A stretch of 7,492 bases of DNA from Acidobacteriota bacterium (GTDB lineage: Bacteria > Acidobacteriota > Terriglobia > Terriglobales > Acidobacteriaceae), in contig JAJZIF010000180.1 in the NCBI GenBank assembly GCA_021810735.1, positions 1 to 7,492 of the forward strand, given 5' to 3'. Each line of letters starts with the position of its first letter. The first letter of the stretch is position 1. The translations under genes were made by a program, and so were the position numbers. The notes below the pieces were generated by a model. It made no database searches. It had not been told where the DNA came from and worked only from the letters and a program-made list of their open reading frames with translations. Of the stretch, positions 1-5,796 are shown in pieces.

Positions 1-215
1 GCCTTGGCGAACTCCGCTTTCGCCTCCTGAACGCGCAAGAAGCGTCCGATCCGGTCGACCTTCTCGCCGAAGGCATCACAGAAGTTCAGAAAACGTTCCT
101 GCAACTCGTTCGGAATCGGCCCGATTTCTCCAGTTTCCTGGATTTCATCGAACAGCGTTTCGAGCTCGCAATCGAGATCGAAGATGGAACGATTTTCTAC
201 AATGGAAGGGGCCAT
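1..215 (-). CDS. Siphovirus Gp157-like protein, N-terminal part (runs off the left edge)
   Basis: The first 71 codons are present; the C-terminus lies outside the window. The visible part is an alpha-helical, charged segment. An N-terminal helix with FDLDCELETLFDEIQETGEI is followed by NELQERF and then EKVDRIGRFLR, going into an Ala/Glu/Lys-rich helix (about residues 50-71). The EKVDRIGRFLR block leading into a coiled coil is the pattern I recognise from the siphovirus Gp157 family, first linked to phage resistance in Streptococcus phages and often found near phage recombination genes; its biochemical role is not established. The ATG at 215-213 has an AGGAGA Shine-Dalgarno five bases upstream (221-226). 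It is the last gene of the - strand series seen here, but a 198-bp gap separates it from the DUF6915-like gene, so it may have its own promoter. Family assignment is from motif memory, not a search. Confidence 0.75.
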   Translation of the reverse strand, partial: MAPSIVENRSIFDLDCELETLFDEIQETGEIGPIPNELQERFLNFCDAFGEKVDRIGRFLRVQEAKAEFAK

Positions 216-240
216 CGGGTTCTCCTGTCTGGGCCGGAGT

Positions 241-276
241 TCAGACCACAACCCACCATAGGCGTAGTTGTGTCAT
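241..276 (-). other. Possible 11-codon leader ORF upstream of the Gp157-like gene
   Basis: An ATG at 276-274 opens a reading frame MTQLRLWWVVV followed by TGA (243-241), 25 bases before the Gp157-like start. It has adjacent Trp codons and a hydrophobic tail, and its ATG lies inside the palindrome GTCATGAC. Only a weak GGAAG-like Shine-Dalgarno precedes it, at short spacing. Such an ORF can arise by chance, so this is a weak candidate for a regulatory leader peptide. Confidence 0.12.
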
Positions 277-291
277 GACTTCCGGGCCCGG
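272..291. repeat. Two adjacent perfect palindromes (GTCATGAC and CCGGGCCCGG)
   Basis: GTCATGAC at 272-279 and CCGGGCCCGG at 282-291 are each perfectly self-complementary and only two bases apart. They lie 57-76 bases upstream of the Gp157-like start, where an operator could sit. No convincing -35/-10 pair was found around them. The observation is direct; the regulatory role is inference. Confidence 0.3.
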
Positions 292-413
292 TCAAATTTG
301 CGTTGGAAGTAAAAGAGATTTGCAGGAAGCCCCTTGACGATGCAAGCAGGGGAGCGGCCTCCTTTGGCTGTAGCGAAGATGATCACTGAGCAACGACCCT
401 GCTTCAATGGATT

Positions 414-854
414 TTATGGATGGCCTTCTTCAGGTTGGGCAGGGATTGACGACTGGGACAGAAAGATCGTACCCGGCGATCCTTCTATCTCCGGAATTCG
501 GAACGATTGCGCCGCTCGTCTCTGCGAGGCCGTCAATCCATTCATCCAACTGCGGATCGGCATCTCGCGCAGAAAATCCGCCGGAGTGAGGATCGCCCTC
601 ATGTCCTCAAGGATATGGACCTCGGCAACCGTCCGCGTGGCGACAGTACCTCCGTCAGACGCCCGTTTGTAGAGGTCTCCGAAGAACTGTTCGCAGAGCG
701 CCACGCCGAAGGTCGTGTGCAGCAGCGCCCGGTGACGCCAATCCGCCAGATAGAGCTTCGACTGGTCGAGAAATTTGTGGATCGCTACATAATCTTCCGG
801 TGTTCCTCCAAACCGGCGCGCTGAAGATTCGCTGTGGAACTGAACGTTTCCCAT
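414..854 (-). CDS. DUF6915-like protein (146 aa)
   Basis: A small soluble protein without signal peptide or membrane segment. The recognisable core runs from about residue 8 to 106: HSESSARRFGGTPEDYVAIHKFLDQSK, then ADWRHRALLHTTFG, then VAEVHILEDMRAILTPADFL and SWMNG. The order GG-x-EDY-x-xIH, D-x-SK, D-x-RHRALLH, E-x-H-x-x-EDM is what I associate with DUF6915, a family of unknown function found in bacteria and phages. The conserved His residues (RHRALLH, EVH) could bind metal, but this is inference. The 40-residue Pro/Gln/Ser-rich tail after SWMNG looks variable. It starts 4 bp after the acidic gene's stop codon. Its AGGAGAG Shine-Dalgarno (862-868) overlaps that gene's 3' end at seven-base spacing, so the two are almost certainly cotranscribed. 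Confidence 0.8.
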   Translation of the reverse strand: MGNVQFHSESSARRFGGTPEDYVAIHKFLDQSKLYLADWRHRALLHTTFGVALCEQFFGDLYKRASDGGTVATRTVAEVHILEDMRAILTPADFLREMPIRSWMNGLTASQRRAAQSFRIPEIEGSPGTIFLSQSSIPAQPEEGHP

Positions 855-858
855 GACC

Positions 859-1608
859 TCACTCTCCTCTCAGAAGAAGCTGCTTCACTTCGGCCGACGC
901 TCCATGCTCAGTCAGAATCTGGACAAGTTCCTGACGGGCCTCTGCCAGTTCGTGGAAGCTCGGCTTCTGGATTGTGTAGTCGACCGTGTTGGGCGATTCA
1001 CAGTATCCGCTGGCACGGCCCGACGCTCCATCGTTGTATTCCAGGTGAAAGCCGACCGGCTCGTTCCATCGCAGACCGAAATCGATCAGTTCTCGAAGGA
1101 TATCTTTGGTCGCATCCGAAATCTCTCCGTCTTCCATCAACTCACAATAGTCATCGACACAGGCGGACTGATTTTCGGAGGCCGCGTTGACGGTTACGCC
1201 AACTTCTTCCCTAGAGCCGTCCCAGATGGAAGGAAAGGAGTAGAGGACCAGCCGGACAACTCTCTCCAGTTCTTCCTCGCTGCCGCTCTCGAAGGAGAGA
1301 GATTCGCTGCCGTAATCGGATTCGCGAAGCACCCGGTCCTCATCGAGTTGATCATTGATTTCGTCCCAGAAGATTTCGGTTGCGTGGTCGTGAAGGGTCT
1401 CATCGCGTCTTTCCGGATCGAGTCCGTCGATGATCGATGGTTCCCACGCAAAGTCAATCTTCTCGACTCCGTATTCGAGGTCCTTGCAGGTCCCACTGCC
1501 GTCCATACGGTAGGAGAATTCAAAGGGTATTTCCTCGTACTCACCGACATCGACCCGAATCGAATAGACGACGACTTCCGGGGAGCATGGCGCAACTTCA
1601 GTATTCAT
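859..1608 (-). CDS. Highly acidic hypothetical protein (249 aa), translationally coupled to the VWA/metallopeptidase gene
   Basis: I do not recognise the family. Roughly a quarter of the residues are Asp or Glu and there are far fewer Lys/Arg, so the protein is strongly negative. Acidic stretches include WDEINDQLDEDR and a Ser/Glu-rich segment (SLSFESGSEEELE). There is no signal peptide or membrane segment. The N-terminal part looks like beta strands (VVVYSIRVDVGEYEEIPFEFSYRMDG), and the C-terminus looks helical (FHELAEARQELVQILTEHG). The frame is open further upstream, but the ATG at 1608-1606 is chosen because it forms an ATGA overlap with the upstream stop codon and is preceded by AAAGGAGG (1612-1619). 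This tight coupling to a VWA protein suggests a partner, adaptor or substrate of the MoxR/VWA machine. A DNA-mimic protein is another possibility given the charge. Both are inference. Confidence 0.85.
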   Translation of the reverse strand: MNTEVAPCSPEVVVYSIRVDVGEYEEIPFEFSYRMDGSGTCKDLEYGVEKIDFAWEPSIIDGLDPERRDETLHDHATEIFWDEINDQLDEDRVLRESDYGSESLSFESGSEEELERVVRLVLYSFPSIWDGSREEVGVTVNAASENQSACVDDYCELMEDGEISDATKDILRELIDFGLRWNEPVGFHLEYNDGASGRASGYCESPNTVDYTIQKPSFHELAEARQELVQILTEHGASAEVKQLLLRGE

Positions 1609-2801
1609 AAGCCTCCTTTGGCAGGCAACAAGAGCTTGCGTCCAAATGGAACGGCAAGGTTCTGGGTGGCCGCCCACAACAAGGGAAAGGCGGGCTTTTT
1701 TGCCGGGAAGGCGCCCTGGAGGTCGGTGAAGTACACGGCGACGTCGAGCGGAGCGCGCCGCAGAGCTTCCATCGCGGGCCGGAAATCGGTGCCGCCTCCG
1801 CCCTTGGCCACATATCCCTGAATCGGCTTCCGATGCATGGATACTTGCTGGACGCGAGCGTCACAATCGACCAGCAGAACCTCGCATCCCGTCCTGGTCA
1901 TCAGACTGTTGATTTCGGAGATGAAAGTGTGGAGGAGCTTGTCGTCGATGGAGCCGGAGGTATCGATCACGACACCGGCACGGCGGATTCCCTGGCGGCG
2001 ATCCGTGCCCGGTTCCATCCATACGGCATGTTTTCCCAAGGCAAGCGTGCGCCGGCTTGGCCGGCTCCAGGATTCTTCGGTCAGGGGCATCAGCCGCGCC
2101 GTCAAAAAGTTCCTGAGGACTGATTCCCAACGCACAGCGGATTTCGGTACATCCGCTGCAAGACGCCGTAGCAAGGATCCCGGAGCGGAACCCGCCTGGG
2201 CGCGCAGCAATCTCTGCCGCCAGATGCCCTGTTCCAGGCCCTGCTCGTGAACTCCGAGCACGAGGGAATACACTTCGTCCGTACCGTCAAGATCTGCTCC
2301 GGGAACCCGATCTCCCTTGCTGAGGAGCTTGTTGTATCTCTCTTCGTCTCGTTTGATCTCGGCGTAGAGTTCCTCCGCAGTCCAGAGTTCCGTGGGCCGT
2401 TTCTTCAGTTGTTCTGGAGCGAGGCAGTCCTCGGGAGACCACGCTCCTGACGGCAGCGCGCACCAGTGGCAGGCGCAAATGGAATGATTGACGACCGCAT
2501 CGCACGCGATGTTCCAGCAGCGGCCGTCGAAGGCGATTCCTTCGCGGTGCGCCAGCGCATAACCCCGTTGCACATGACGGAGCGCGACATGCAGGGCTTC
2601 GTGAATGGCAATCGCCACCTGCTCGTCGGGTTGGTACTCGAAGTAGAGCTCCGCAAAGTACATCCTTCTGCCATCGGTCCAGGCAATGCGTCCTCGATCG
2701 GTGACGGTCACTGCTGGAACATAGAGCAGAATGCCCGCCAGTCCGACATCCTTGCTGACGGCGCGCCGCAGATTGCGGGAAAGCATCTCCTGGGTCGTCA
2801 T
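1605..2801 (-). CDS. VWA-like metallopeptidase, DUF2201 type (398 aa)
   Basis: This is a two-domain protein. The N-terminal half carries a zinc-peptidase signature HEALH at residues 67-71, followed about 25 residues later by WNIACDAVVNH (96-106), which resembles the conserved block expected to supply a third metal ligand. A Cys cluster follows (C109, C111, C114). The C-terminal half is a von Willebrand factor A domain with a complete MIDAS: DTSGS at 280-284, GGGGTDF with Thr338, and FTDLQG with Asp360. This arrangement matches the putative metallopeptidase plus VWA-like (DUF2201) family. Members usually sit next to a MoxR AAA+ ATPase, as here: the ATPase gene ends 9 bp upstream and its stop codon lies inside this gene's AGGAG Shine-Dalgarno (2808-2812). 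Expected role: metal-dependent substrate binding and perhaps proteolysis together with the ATPase. No substrate is known, and whether the HEALH site is active cannot be told from sequence. Confidence 0.92.
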   Translation of the reverse strand: MTTQEMLSRNLRRAVSKDVGLAGILLYVPAVTVTDRGRIAWTDGRRMYFAELYFEYQPDEQVAIAIHEALHVALRHVQRGYALAHREGIAFDGRCWNIACDAVVNHSICACHWCALPSGAWSPEDCLAPEQLKKRPTELWTAEELYAEIKRDEERYNKLLSKGDRVPGADLDGTDEVYSLVLGVHEQGLEQGIWRQRLLRAQAGSAPGSLLRRLAADVPKSAVRWESVLRNFLTARLMPLTEESWSRPSRRTLALGKHAVWMEPGTDRRQGIRRAGVVIDTSGSIDDKLLHTFISEINSLMTRTGCEVLLVDCDARVQQVSMHRKPIQGYVAKGGGGTDFRPAMEALRRAPLDVAVYFTDLQGAFPAKKPAFPLLWAATQNLAVPFGRKLLLPAKGGL

Positions 2802-2810
2802 AGGCCGCTC

Positions 2811-3881
2811 CTAGTGAACCAGCTGCTGCGCTTTGCTGCGGTAGACACGCTGATAGGTCTCGGATTGGGTCAGCGCCTGAAACTGGTTGGTGCGGTGGGC
2901 CTTGCCAAGCAGCAGTTCCATACCCAGCGACTGGATCTCTCTGCGCGGGAGCGCATCGGAGATCTGGCTGACCGCCTCCAGCAGTTCGATGGCCTGCTCA
3001 TACTGCGCGAGCTTCGAGGTATATCGCACGAGAGAGTACGTGAGTCCGTAGAGGCCAGGCAGCGTCGCCGGAACTTTCTGTGCGGCTTCTTTCGCAGGCA
3101 GGCTGAGCAGCCTGTCGATCGGCGGCAGTTGGCCGATCTCTTCGAGCGTATGGAAGAACTGCACGGCCACGGCCTCTCCCACCAATCCATTGACGGCGAT
3201 CGAGCGCACGCGCTGGTCCCTGGTCGCTTCCAGCACGCGGGACACGCGCGCCCAGGAGCGCGGGGACGGCGTCACCAACTGCTCGGTCTGCTCCTGGCCG
3301 CAGCAACTATCCAGCATCTCCGGGCGTACCCGGAGAAAGGCAATCACCTCGGAAGCAATGGAGTGATGCATCGCCCACTCCATCCAGTCCTCCGCATTCG
3401 CCACAACATTGAGGTGAACGAAGCGGTCCGCGAGCGCGGTTCCCATTCCATAGCTCACGGCGCCATCCTCGGGAGCGTTGCCGGCGCCTACAACCCATGC
3501 CTGATCGGGAAGGCGATGTTTCCCGATGCACCGATCGAGAATGAGCTGATAGGCCGACGCCTGAATGCGGGGTTCGGCGGCGGTCAACTCGTCCAGAAAG
3601 ATCGCAACCGGAACATCGATCTCGGGAAGGAACTCCGGCCGCATCCACTCGGTCTGTCCGGTTTCATAGTTGATACGGGGCAGGCCACGGAGATCGCAGG
3701 ACTCAAGGGTCGTCAGGCGCACGTCGATCAGATCCATTTGGTGGGTCTGCGCGTACTGCCGGATAAGGTCCGATTTCCCAATGCCCGGTTTTCCCCAGAG
3801 GAATGCAGGCATACGAAGCTCGTAAGCGGTTGGCAGGAATCTGGCGACTTCCTTGGGGCTGCTGGGTAGCGTATTCAGCAT
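2811..3881 (-). CDS. MoxR-type AAA+ ATPase (356 aa)
   Basis: An ATP-driven chaperone-like remodelling enzyme. All key AAA+ elements are visible: Walker A GKPGIGKS (residues 30-37), Walker B VAIFLDE ending at D97/E98, sensor 1 Asn in VVGAGNAPED (N135), and an arginine-finger-like ADRF (R153). The N-terminal PTAYELRMPAFLWGKPGIGK and the LRGLPRIN/WMRPEFLP insert are typical of the MoxR branch that works with VWA proteins. A helical C-terminal domain follows, with SPRSWARVSRVLEA in the usual sensor 2 region. The open frame extends to 3980, but the ATG at 3881-3879 is preferred because AAAGGA (3888-3893) precedes it by six bases and the homologous region begins right after it. It is first in a tight operon with the VWA/metallopeptidase gene. 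Subunits are expected to form a hexamer in the cytoplasm; the client is unknown. Confidence 0.93.
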   Translation of the reverse strand: MLNTLPSSPKEVARFLPTAYELRMPAFLWGKPGIGKSDLIRQYAQTHQMDLIDVRLTTLESCDLRGLPRINYETGQTEWMRPEFLPEIDVPVAIFLDELTAAEPRIQASAYQLILDRCIGKHRLPDQAWVVGAGNAPEDGAVSYGMGTALADRFVHLNVVANAEDWMEWAMHHSIASEVIAFLRVRPEMLDSCCGQEQTEQLVTPSPRSWARVSRVLEATRDQRVRSIAVNGLVGEAVAVQFFHTLEEIGQLPPIDRLLSLPAKEAAQKVPATLPGLYGLTYSLVRYTSKLAQYEQAIELLEAVSQISDALPRREIQSLGMELLLGKAHRTNQFQALTQSETYQRVYRSKAQQLVH

Positions 3882-4108
3882 GAATGGTCCTTTTTGAGGG
3901 GTTTCTGGAAACGTTGGTCCGTCACTCTTATCGGGAGCGGCCCAGCGCAGAGCGTCGACCCGCGTCCGCACCATGTGCATTTGGGCTTTCAGGACGGCGT
4001 GAGGAGCACGCGCCGAAGACTCTGCGTCACATCGCGCGAGACTTTAGGAGTTGAGAAGGGATAGGCTTTGATCGGCAAGTAGCGATCCAGTATGGCGAGC
4101 CGAAGATG
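3882..4108. other. 227-bp intergenic leader of the MoxR/VWA operon
   Basis: This is the longest gap inside the - strand series and the natural place for the operon's promoter. I found no convincing -35/-10 pair. A GC-rich imperfect hairpin lies at 3995-4015 (arms GCGTG 3997-4001 and CACGC 4007-4011, loop AGGAG, extended by CGG/CCG with a two-base bulge) and is not followed by a T run on either strand. A 37-codon open stretch on the - strand (about 3986-4099) lacks an ATG and a Shine-Dalgarno and is not called as a gene. Confidence 0.45.
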
Positions 4109-4372
4109 CTATTGCAGCCTTTCGATCACACCTTCCAGATCGTCGATGGCATTGCTCAGGACTCGGCGGCCTTCCTGAAGCTGTGAGCTTCGGGAAGCCT
4201 CTGCATCGAAGGTATCTCTGAGTTCTGCAACGATGAATTGAGCCAGCGTATCTCCGAAGCCTTGTCTGCGCTCACCCGTTTCATGATCAAAGTATTCCGC
4301 GAGGTAGCCATCCACATAAGCGTCGTTGGCTAGGTTCAGCAATTCGACGAGGGTAAGTTTTTCTGCTGCCAT
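4109..4372 (-). CDS. Small hypothetical protein (87 aa)
   Basis: A soluble, mainly helical, acidic small protein: MAAEKLTLVELLNLANDAY, then GYLAEYFDHETGERRQGFGDTLAQFIVAELRDTFD, then a C-terminal helix with heptad-like hydrophobics (RRVLSNAIDDLEGVIERLQ). The block GDTLAQFIVAELRDTFD looks like a conserved core. I recall similar small proteins of unknown function in plasmid and phage regions but cannot name a family. The frame also has an ATG at 4384, but that start has no Shine-Dalgarno. The ATG at 4372-4370 is preceded by GGAG (4379-4382) six bases upstream, so the shorter form is chosen. It lies 227 bp before the MoxR gene and 122 bp after the 207-aa gene. Confidence 0.75.
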   Translation of the reverse strand: MAAEKLTLVELLNLANDAYVDGYLAEYFDHETGERRQGFGDTLAQFIVAELRDTFDAEASRSSQLQEGRRVLSNAIDDLEGVIERLQ

Positions 4373-4494
4373 GATCGGCTCCATAGGAGAAGTGAGTTGC
4401 GTCGAACTTTGTGGTCGTCACGGCTTCCTGGTGGCTGTCAGATCCACTGTTCGGAAGCAGGGCACTCGTATCCAGCTTCGATGCGACGGTTCGT

Positions 4495-5118
4495 TCAGGG
4501 ATGAGATCTCGATCCATGGATCGAGATGTAGTCCAGCATGCCGAGGCGCTCTTCGTGACCATCCTTGTCAATCTCTGGCAGGTGGTAGCACGCATAGTGG
4601 ACGCAACGCTCAAAGCATTCGCCGCATTCCAGAGCTCCGAAGTTGGACACGACCTCAAAGGTCATGTCTCCCACATGTCTGATTGATCCTCTGACACGGA
4701 GCACATGAACCGCGCTCGCCTGAGCGTCGATCACATAGACCCATTCGAGGCTCGATCCCTCAACGTCCGCCTGGGTATACTGCAGCTCGCACAGATTCGC
4801 AACTGGGTCGTGGGCGTGATACTTGGCCTCCGGGTCGGGAAACTCCCCGTCTGGTCGGATCGGCATGTAGCTGAAACCGCGTGGTTGACTCCACATCTGG
4901 CCGCAATACGCGCAGATCCCTCCCTTGAGGTAATTGCGCCAGTCATCGAAATGAAGGATGGCTTCTCCGATCTCTGCGAGCATCTTTCCTGAACCCAGTT
5001 CGGCCTGAAGATGCTCGTAGAGATGCTTACCCAACCATGTGCGGTAACTATCGGCGTGGCAGTAGACCCCTCGCCAATTCGCAAGCGTTCCTACGGCGAC
5101 GGCGCCACGTGTGCTCAC
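4495..5118 (-). CDS. Cys-rich hypothetical protein, MSTRG-type N-terminus (207 aa)
   Basis: It starts with GTG (5118-5116), preceded by AAGGAG (5127-5132) at eight-base spacing. The N-terminus MSTRGAVAVGTLANWRGVYCHADSY followed by LG resembles a group of uncharacterised proteins that begin S/T-RG and carry a Y-x-H-x-DSY motif. I know no function for it. A pair of CxxC motifs (C69/C72 in CAYCG, C166/C169 in CGEC), plus C173 and C178, could form a zinc site. LEWVYVIDAQ (residues 125-134) followed by HVLRVRG looks like a beta hairpin. No signal peptide or membrane segment is seen. The last codons (ISIHGSR) are encoded by a 22-bp perfect palindrome, so the extreme C-terminus may be dispensable or acquired. 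It follows the C39-like gene by 64 bp on the same strand and is probably cotranscribed with it. Confidence 0.8.
   Translation of the reverse strand: MSTRGAVAVGTLANWRGVYCHADSYRTWLGKHLYEHLQAELGSGKMLAEIGEAILHFDDWRNYLKGGICAYCGQMWSQPRGFSYMPIRPDGEFPDPEAKYHAHDPVANLCELQYTQADVEGSSLEWVYVIDAQASAVHVLRVRGSIRHVGDMTFEVVSNFGALECGECFERCVHYACYHLPEIDKDGHEERLGMLDYISIHGSRSHP
4506..4527. repeat. 22-bp perfect palindrome in the 3' end of the 207-aa gene
   Basis: The arms ATCTCGATCCA (4506-4516) and TGGATCGAGAT (4517-4527) are exact reverse complements. In RNA this would give a stem of about nine pairs with a four-base loop. It lies 8 bp inside the gene's stop codon (4497-4495) and about 134 bp upstream of the next gene's start. 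No T run follows on the - strand, so it is not a standard terminator. It could be a protein-binding site, an RNA-processing hairpin or a mobile repeat. Confidence 0.8.
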
Positions 5119-5151
5119 GTTCCGTGCTCCTTGCTTTGAATCTGCTGTTTG

Positions 5152-5168
5152 CGGGCCGGAATGGCCCG
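5152..5168. repeat. Inverted repeat CGGGCC / GGCCCG between the C39-like and 207-aa genes
   Basis: CGGGCC (5152-5157) and GGCCCG (5163-5168) flank a five-base loop, giving a six-pair GC stem in RNA just after the C39-like stop codon. No T run follows on the - strand, so at most it is a weak attenuator or mRNA-stabilising hairpin. Confidence 0.35.
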
Positions 5169-5182
5169 ATCGGAGGAGTCGA

Positions 5183-5611
5183 TCAGGGCTTTATGAAGTA
5201 TCCGTAGACACATCTCTGGCCACCGCGCGAACAATCGTGCGTGTCATGCAGGATGCCATCAACGACCGCAGTGAGGTGTCTTGAGACTTTGACCGCCAGA
5301 CTCCCAGCCGGAAGCTCCGAAGCGCGCAGGTGGACCCTGCACCCTGAGCCAATCGCCATGGTGGAGATCCAGCGCCACCCAAGCGATTCGAGATAGTGCC
5401 GATAGCTTTGCTTGTACACTCCGGTTCGGCTATGGGACCTTTTCTTCTTGCGCTTCCCGGTACGCTCGGATCGGCCGAGGTCGTTGAGCGCATCGTAGAC
5501 CTCCTGATATGGTTTACCAGTCACAATGGCGATCGAGCGGGTTACGCAATCTCCGGTCAGGCCCTTGTATCCCGCTTTCGACCTGCCGCCATCGTCAAAC
5601 ACAAATTCCAT
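5183..5611 (-). CDS. Putative papain/C39-fold cysteine peptidase-like protein (142 aa)
   Basis: A short soluble protein of a conserved type I recall as hypothetical in bacteria and phages. The N-terminal GDCVTRSIAIVTGKPYQEVYDALN (residues 20-43) puts a Cys (C22) at the start of a helix, as in papain-like and C39-like peptidases. Near the C-terminus VSRHLTAVVDGILHDTHDC (109-127) gives a His (H112) in a strand, then Asp residues (D123/D126) that could complete a Cys-His-Asp triad. The Lys/Arg-rich loop RTGKRKKKRSHSR (50-62) may bind nucleic acid. There is no signal peptide or ATP-binding cassette, so an exporter-linked C39 role is unlikely. The frame is open to 5752, but the ATG at 5611 has AAGGAG (5620-5625) eight bases upstream, and the conserved region begins there. 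The catalytic role is inference from the residue pattern. Confidence 0.82.
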   Translation of the reverse strand: MEFVFDDGGRSKAGYKGLTGDCVTRSIAIVTGKPYQEVYDALNDLGRSERTGKRKKKRSHSRTGVYKQSYRHYLESLGWRWISTMAIGSGCRVHLRASELPAGSLAVKVSRHLTAVVDGILHDTHDCSRGGQRCVYGYFIKP

Positions 5612-5756
5612 CGGACGTTCTCCTTCCAGCCGGAAGCTGTAAAGCGACCGGGGTGACCACGATGAGGTCGGGATAGCTTTCCCGTCCCCGTGTCGGTTAC
5701 GCATCTTGTCCGCAAATGCCCTAGGGATACTGTGCGAATCGAACCTTTGCAACGAA

Positions 5757-5773
5757 GGAAACGAAGCGCTTCC
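5757..5773 (-). terminator. Weak terminator-like hairpin after the knuckle/HTH gene
   Basis: On the - strand GGAAGCG can pair with CGTTTCC (one G-U pair) around a three-base loop, 23 bases after the TAA of the 181-aa gene. It is followed by TTCGTTG, which is only mildly T-rich. It may cause partial termination, but the short stem and poor U tract make this uncertain. Confidence 0.2.
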
Positions 5774-5796
5774 AGATCAGAGAGACAGAGAAAGAT

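Noticed and set aside
853..1821. A 322-codon open frame on the + strand across the acidic gene
   Set aside because: It is antisense to the acidic gene and the end of the VWA gene. The - strand reading is supported by the ATGA coupling and Shine-Dalgarno.
2466..3869. A 467-codon open frame on the + strand across the ATPase and VWA genes
   Set aside because: It lies antisense to two genes with clear motifs and strong Shine-Dalgarno sites. Its translation is rich in Arg/His/Gln/Gly with no recognisable domain. Long antisense frames are common in GC-rich DNA.
3882..3980. Longer N-terminus of the MoxR ATPase starting at 3980
   Set aside because: The extra 33 residues do not look like the family, and the ATG at 3881 has the better Shine-Dalgarno.
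3986..4099. Short open - strand stretch encoding a peptide with RYLPIKAYPFSTPKVSRDV
   Set aside because: It lacks an ATG or GTG start with a Shine-Dalgarno and is only 37 codons long. It may be a gene remnant, but the sequence alone cannot show this.
5736..5745. GAATCGAACC, which resembles the T-arm of a tRNA on the - strand
   Set aside because: The flanking bases do not form the T stem beyond the first pair, and no anticodon or acceptor stem was found upstream.
5763..5772. GAAGCGCTTC palindrome as an operator
   Set aside because: It lies just after a stop codon and is better explained as part of the small hairpin at 5757-5773.
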